A stretch of 16,259 nt of DNA. It comes from Candidatus Woesearchaeota archaeon (GTDB lineage Archaea > Nanobdellota > Nanobdellia > SCGC-AAA011-G17 > GW2011-AR20). Positions 14,016 through 16,259 of the stretch are shown in pieces. Positions within the stretch are counted from its first letter, which is position 1. Each line of letters opens with the position of its first letter. The notes below the pieces were generated by a model that saw nothing but the letters and a program-made list of their open reading frames with translations, did no database searches and was not told the origin of the DNA. The stretch is taken from the NCBI GenBank assembly GCA_018302915.1, contig JAGVZB010000024.1, positions 1 to 16,259 on the forward strand, in the 5' to 3' direction. Position numbers and translations under genes: made by a program.

Positions 14016-14275
14016 AGATTAATACTTCTAAGATTAGCAAGATCATGCAAAAGACTAAGCACAAAAATCCTGCTTTATTCATTGCACTCCAAAAGAAAAT
14101 TAACCAAATTGCTAAATTAAACATTGTTGATATTGAACATTTTAAAAATCTAAGACATGATATGGGTCATCTGAAAAGAGTTCATATTGGAAGTTTTGTT
14201 CTCACATTCCAAATTAAAGAAGATATTATTATCTTTGAAGATTTTGATCATCATGATAAAATTTATAAGAAATAA
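14012..14275 (+). CDS. RelE/ParE-superfamily toxin
   Basis: An 87-residue protein matching the archaeal RelE/ParE pattern. Two N-terminal helices (to about residue 45) precede FKNLRHDMGHLKRVHIGSFV (44-63), then beta-strands LTFQIKEDIIIFEDFDHH and a C-terminal DKIYKK. Arg48, Arg56, His58, His80, His81 and Tyr85 are the candidate active-site residues; RelE-type enzymes cut mRNA in the ribosomal A site using such basic residues and a C-terminal Tyr/His. Whether this one is an mRNA interferase or acts on another target cannot be told from sequence. A GGTGTG motif precedes the ATG. The stop codon is within the right 24-bp repeat. Confidence 0.82.
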   Translation: MKINTSKISKIMQKTKHKNPALFIALQKKINQIAKLNIVDIEHFKNLRHDMGHLKRVHIGSFVLTFQIKEDIIIFEDFDHHDKIYKK

Positions 14276-14295
14276 TAAAAAGAGTCAGAAAATAA
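14272..14295 (+). repeat. Right copy of the 24-bp direct repeat
   Basis: Identical to the last 24 bases of eL34 but noncoding apart from its first four bases, which complete the last codon and supply the stop (TAA, 14273-14275) of the toxin gene. Downstream of it lies what should be the original sequence after eL34. Confidence 0.9.
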
Positions 14296-14330
14296 GTCCC
14301 AATTAAATATTTCTGTTTTATCATTATATC

Positions 14331-14359
14331 ACTTTTATAAAATAACAACTTTTATAAAA
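14331..14359 (+). promoter_or_regulatory. Two identical TATA elements before eL14
   Basis: ACTTTTATAAAA occurs at 14331-14342 and again at 14348-14359, 17 bases apart. The TTTATAAA of the second begins at 14351, 33 bases before the eL14 ATG, the same spacing as before uL3, so the transcript from it should be leaderless. No Shine-Dalgarno site precedes eL14. The first element could be a second promoter about 17 bases upstream. The rest of 14296-14383 is AT-rich with no gene. Confidence 0.6.
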
Positions 14360-14383
14360 CCTTTTTTATGACATTTAATTAAA

Positions 14384-14752
14384 ATGATAGGTCAATTAGC
14401 AATAAAGATAGCAGGACGTGAATCAGGAAAGCATTGTGTGATAGTTGATAAAATAGATTCAAACTACGTTCTAATAGATGGAAATGTAAGAAGAAAAAAG
14501 TGCAATATAAACCATCTTGAATTATTAAACAAAAAATTAGATATAAAGAAAGGAGCTTCTACCTCAGAAGTCCACAAAGCAATGGAAAAAGATGGCATTA
14601 AAATAATTAAATTAAACCCAAAGAAAGAAACAGGAACAAGACCAAGAAGGATAAGAAAAACAAAAAAGGAAGAAGGAATATCCAAGGAAGAAAAACCAAA
14701 GAAAGAAAAGAAAAATGTCCCAAAAGGAAGAGCAAAAAAGCAAGATAATTGA
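14384..14752 (+). CDS. rpl14e: 50S ribosomal protein eL14 (L14e) with a basic tail
   Basis: Archaeal/eukaryotic KOW-type large-subunit protein. The core (1-80) has IGQLAIKIAGRESGKHCVIV, DSNYVLIDGNVRRKKCNINH and LEL, the classic start of L14e. From about residue 80 on it carries a Lys/Arg/Glu-rich extension ending KKEKKNVPKGRAKKQDN, making 122 residues where about 80-100 is common. The last 38 bases also encode the start of prefoldin alpha in another frame. In many archaea cmk precedes and cbf5 follows this gene; neither is here. It has its own promoter pair. Confidence 0.93.
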   Translation: MIGQLAIKIAGRESGKHCVIVDKIDSNYVLIDGNVRRKKCNINHLELLNKKLDIKKGASTSEVHKAMEKDGIKIIKLNPKKETGTRPRRIRKTKKEEGISKEEKPKKEKKNVPKGRAKKQDN

Positions 14753-15125
14753 ATTTCAGGTTCTAAATCAAAAAGTTCAGCAGCTTCAGGAACACTTACA
14801 GAGCATAAACAATAATATTCAGGAGCTCCAGATTCTGAGAAACAGCCTGGATGAGCTGGAAAATATAAAGGAAAACCAAGATATATTAATACCTTTGGGT
14901 CAGGGGATATTTGTAAAAGGAATTATAAAGAATAACAACGAGCTGATAACAAATGTTGGATTAAATATTATGGTGGAAAAAGATGTTAAGGAAACAAAAG
15001 ACATGGTAAAAGTAAATATTCTGAACTTATCAAAAATGCTGGAAAGAACAGAGGAAGAGATGAACAGGAATATTGAGGAATTGCAGAAATTGCAGAAAGA
15101 AATCACAGAAAAAGAAAAACAATAA
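14715..15125 (+). CDS. pfdA: Prefoldin subunit alpha
   Basis: Alpha subunit of the archaeal prefoldin hexamer, a cytosolic ATP-independent chaperone that passes unfolded chains to the thermosome. The 136 residues show the expected plan. An N-terminal coiled coil (about 8-52) includes NQKVQQLQEHLQSINNNIQE. The beta-hairpin region has DILIPLGQGIFVKGIIKNNN and LITNVGLNIMVEKDVKET. A C-terminal coiled coil runs from about 98 to 136. The start lies 38 bases inside eL14, so translation probably depends on it. In other archaea pfdA tends to lie near rpl18a and ftsY; the position here is different. Confidence 0.92.
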   Translation: MSQKEEQKSKIIEFQVLNQKVQQLQEHLQSINNNIQELQILRNSLDELENIKENQDILIPLGQGIFVKGIIKNNNELITNVGLNIMVEKDVKETKDMVKVNILNLSKMLERTEEEMNRNIEELQKLQKEITEKEKQ

Positions 15126-15127
15126 AA

Positions 15128-15135
15128 TTTATATT
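15128..15135 (+). promoter_or_regulatory. Possible TATA box for the surface protein gene
   Basis: TTTATATT in the 31-base gap after prefoldin begins 29 bases before the ATG at 15157, so transcription would start at or next to the ATG. The region is very AT-rich, so this is tentative. Confidence 0.4.
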
Positions 15136-15156
15136 AAACAAAATAATTGTTTATAT

Positions 15157-16083
15157 ATGAAAAGATTATTTGTGGTTATATTATTATTGCTTATTATTTC
15201 TTCTCCTGTATTTGCATTCTCTGTAAAAGAATTTTTAATCGATTTTAAGGGAATATTTACAATAACAGGATCAGCTGCACCTCCTCCTGCATGTTCTGCT
15301 GGACAAACAAGATGCGGGTATTCAAATGAATGCTCGGGAAGCCCTTGTGTTATGGCATGCTCATCTGCAGGTCAGTGGGTTGAGCAGCAGTATTGCTCAT
15401 ATCAATGCTCGAACAGTGCATGTGTAAGTGCATCTCCTCCTGCATGTTCTGCTGGACAAACAAGATGCGGGTATTCAAATGAATGCTCGGGAAGCCCTTG
15501 TGTTATGGCATGCTCCTCTGCGGGTCAGTGGGTTGAGCAGCAGTATTGCTCATATCAATGCTCGAATGGTGCATGTGTAAGTGCCTCAAACACAACTAAT
15601 CCTCCTCCAACGCAGGAATGTTCAGACGGAACGCCTTATAATTCATGCAATACAAATCTCAAATACTGCAACAATGGAATCCTGGAAGACAATTGCAATA
15701 TCTGCGGATGCCCTACAGGAAAACAATGCACAAACAATCAATGTATCATAGAAAGTGAGCCGTATGATCCTGGTGGAAATGAACAAGGTAACCAAGAAAG
15801 TTTAAACAATCCTCCAATAATTATTACAATAGGCACAAAAACAGTGAAAATAAATGAAAACATCCAGTTTAAAATAAACGCAATGGACAGGGACAATGAC
15901 ATGTTGAATTTCTATTTTGATAATAACTTAAAAACAACATCCACAGAAATTGTAACCTGCTCAATATCAGATGATATGATAAATTGCAGGGGAAATAATC
16001 CAGGAGAAGGAACATTAGCCTTAAAAGGGAATAGCGGCTGGAATAGCAAACACACCCCCGGTAGCAAATGCAGGCCCAGATAA
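15157..16083 (+). CDS. Secreted Cys-rich surface protein with tandem repeats, frame broken near its end
   Basis: The ATG at 15157 gives a signal peptide, MKRLFVVILLLLIISSPVFA, with cleavage likely after Ala20; an in-frame ATG at 15073 would put charged residues before it and overlap prefoldin. Two 51-residue repeats follow (about 42-143), each with eight cysteines (CSAGQTRCGYSNECSGSPCV and so on). Next is another eight-Cys module (153-197, CSDGTPYNSCNTNLKYC...CGCPTGKQC), which I recall from DPANN surface proteins. Then comes an Ig/cadherin-like segment (NNPPIIITIGTKTVKINENI...DRDNDMLNFYF). The last 16 or so residues before the stop read as nonsense, while a PKD-like domain continues in another frame. 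It probably acts at the cell surface, held by disulfides; function unknown. Confidence 0.8.
   Translation: MKRLFVVILLLLIISSPVFAFSVKEFLIDFKGIFTITGSAAPPPACSAGQTRCGYSNECSGSPCVMACSSAGQWVEQQYCSYQCSNSACVSASPPACSAGQTRCGYSNECSGSPCVMACSSAGQWVEQQYCSYQCSNGACVSASNTTNPPPTQECSDGTPYNSCNTNLKYCNNGILEDNCNICGCPTGKQCTNNQCIIESEPYDPGGNEQGNQESLNNPPIIITIGTKTVKINENIQFKINAMDRDNDMLNFYFDNNLKTTSTEIVTCSISDDMINCRGNNPGEGTLALKGNSGWNSKHTPGSKCRPR
15281..15586 (+). repeat. Two 153-bp tandem repeats in the surface protein gene
   Basis: The unit 15281-15433 recurs at 15434-15586 with only a handful of base changes, mostly silent, plus Asn-Ser versus Asn-Gly near the end. Each encodes the same eight-cysteine module. Such identity at DNA level indicates a recent duplication or ongoing conversion. 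Confidence 0.9.
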
Positions 16084-16259
16084 AATAGGGATTCCAGGAG
16101 TGCCAGTTATATTGGATGCATCAAAATCTTACGATAGGGAAGGGTTTCTATCAACGGATGAAGCATACAAATGGTATGAGAACAATGATTTAATAGGAAC
16201 AGGAAAAATTACAGAAAAAATATTCTCTCTTGGAGATCACCAGGTAAAATTAATGGTGA
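16025..16259 (+). pseudogene. Out-of-frame continuation of the surface protein: PKD-like domain, runs off the window
   Basis: Shifting one base forward near the TTAAAAGGGA at 16021 restores sense: KGIAAGIANTPPVANAGPDK, then GIPGVPVILDASKSYDREGF and TEKIFSLGDHQVKLMV. PPVANAGPD...V.LDASKSYD is the hallmark of PKD domains, common in archaeal surface proteins. The frame has no start of its own and stays open to the window end. Removing one base from the AAAA or GGG run would join it to the upstream gene. Either the gene is truncated by an indel or the sequence has a homopolymer error. Confidence 0.75.

Larger units (their letters stand above)
13448..14295. mobile_element. Putative toxin-antitoxin integrative islet, 824-bp unit bounded by 24-bp direct repeats
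   Basis: A unit of 824 bases (repeat start to repeat start) is inserted between eL34 and the native sequence before eL14. It carries its own promoter, operator-like repeats and three genes with good ribosome-binding sites, and nothing else. The left repeat is the end of eL34; the right repeat overlaps the toxin stop codon. Integrative elements that use a gene's 3' end leave just this pattern: the gene is restored and its end duplicated. At 24 bp the duplication is longer than most transposon target duplications. No integrase, transposase or convincing terminal inverted repeat is present, so movement would need help from elsewhere. Capture by homology or template switching is an alternative. 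Confidence 0.6.

Noticed and set aside
13474..14271. Terminal inverted repeats at the ends of the islet
   Set aside because: Only TTCTT matches cleanly between the left end and the complement of the right end. The rest is AT-rich and needs gaps, so it is not evidence of a transposon.
14362..14367. T6 run as a terminator
   Set aside because: It lies between the TATA element and the ATG of eL14, probably upstream of the transcription start, so it is not at the end of a transcript.
15073..15156. Upstream start for the surface protein
   Set aside because: It overlaps prefoldin and puts 28 polar, charged residues before a clear signal peptide.
16017..16030. Programmed ribosomal frameshift at TTAAAAGGG
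   Set aside because: The needed shift is +1 (or -2), whereas the slippery pattern here would favour -1, and no stimulatory structure is evident. An indel is simpler.

Overview
This window is an archaeal ribosomal-protein superoperon, all on the + strand. It is AT-rich and very densely packed, with 4-base ATGA/GTGA overlaps at most gene junctions. Archaeal-only proteins (eS4, eL32, eL19, eL34, eL14, aIF1, Rpp29, prefoldin alpha) and Sec61-type SecY rule out bacteria. Very short versions of some proteins (59-residue Rpp29, uS17 without its usual N-terminus), the absence of adk and cmk from their usual places, and a Cys-rich surface protein of a kind I associate with Woesearchaeota/Pacearchaeota point to a DPANN archaeon. 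That lineage call is inference.

Layout. 1-83: promoter region with a TATA box and a probably leaderless start. 84-11402: uL3-uL4-uL23-uL2-uS19-uL22-uS3-uL29-aIF1-Rpp29-uS17-uL14-uL24-eS4-uL5-uS14-uS8-uL6-eL32-eL19-uL18-uS5-uL30-uL15, the canonical archaeal S10/spc order. 11377-13195: SecY followed by a DUF106/EMC3-type membrane insertase, which links ribosome synthesis to membrane protein export. 13208-13471: eL34. 13472-14295: an inserted toxin-antitoxin islet of two ribbon-helix-helix proteins and a RelE/ParE-type toxin, with its own TATA box, operator-like inverted repeats and strong Shine-Dalgarno sites. 14296-14383: promoter region with two identical TATA elements. 14384-15125: eL14 and prefoldin alpha. 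15157-window end: a secreted Cys-rich protein with a near-perfect tandem repeat and a PKD-like domain, broken by an apparent frameshift.

The most notable finding is the islet. The last 24 bases of the eL34 gene (13448-13471) recur exactly at 14272-14295, directly after (and overlapping the stop codon of) the toxin gene. An 824-bp unit therefore seems to have entered the 3' end of an essential ribosomal gene while keeping its coding end intact, as integrative elements do at tRNA genes, yet no recombinase is visible. It occupies the place where many archaea carry cmk. Second-tier observations are the minimal Rpp29, an aIF1 that has lost all four cysteines of its usual zinc knuckle, equal spacing of two leaderless promoters, and the frameshifted surface protein.
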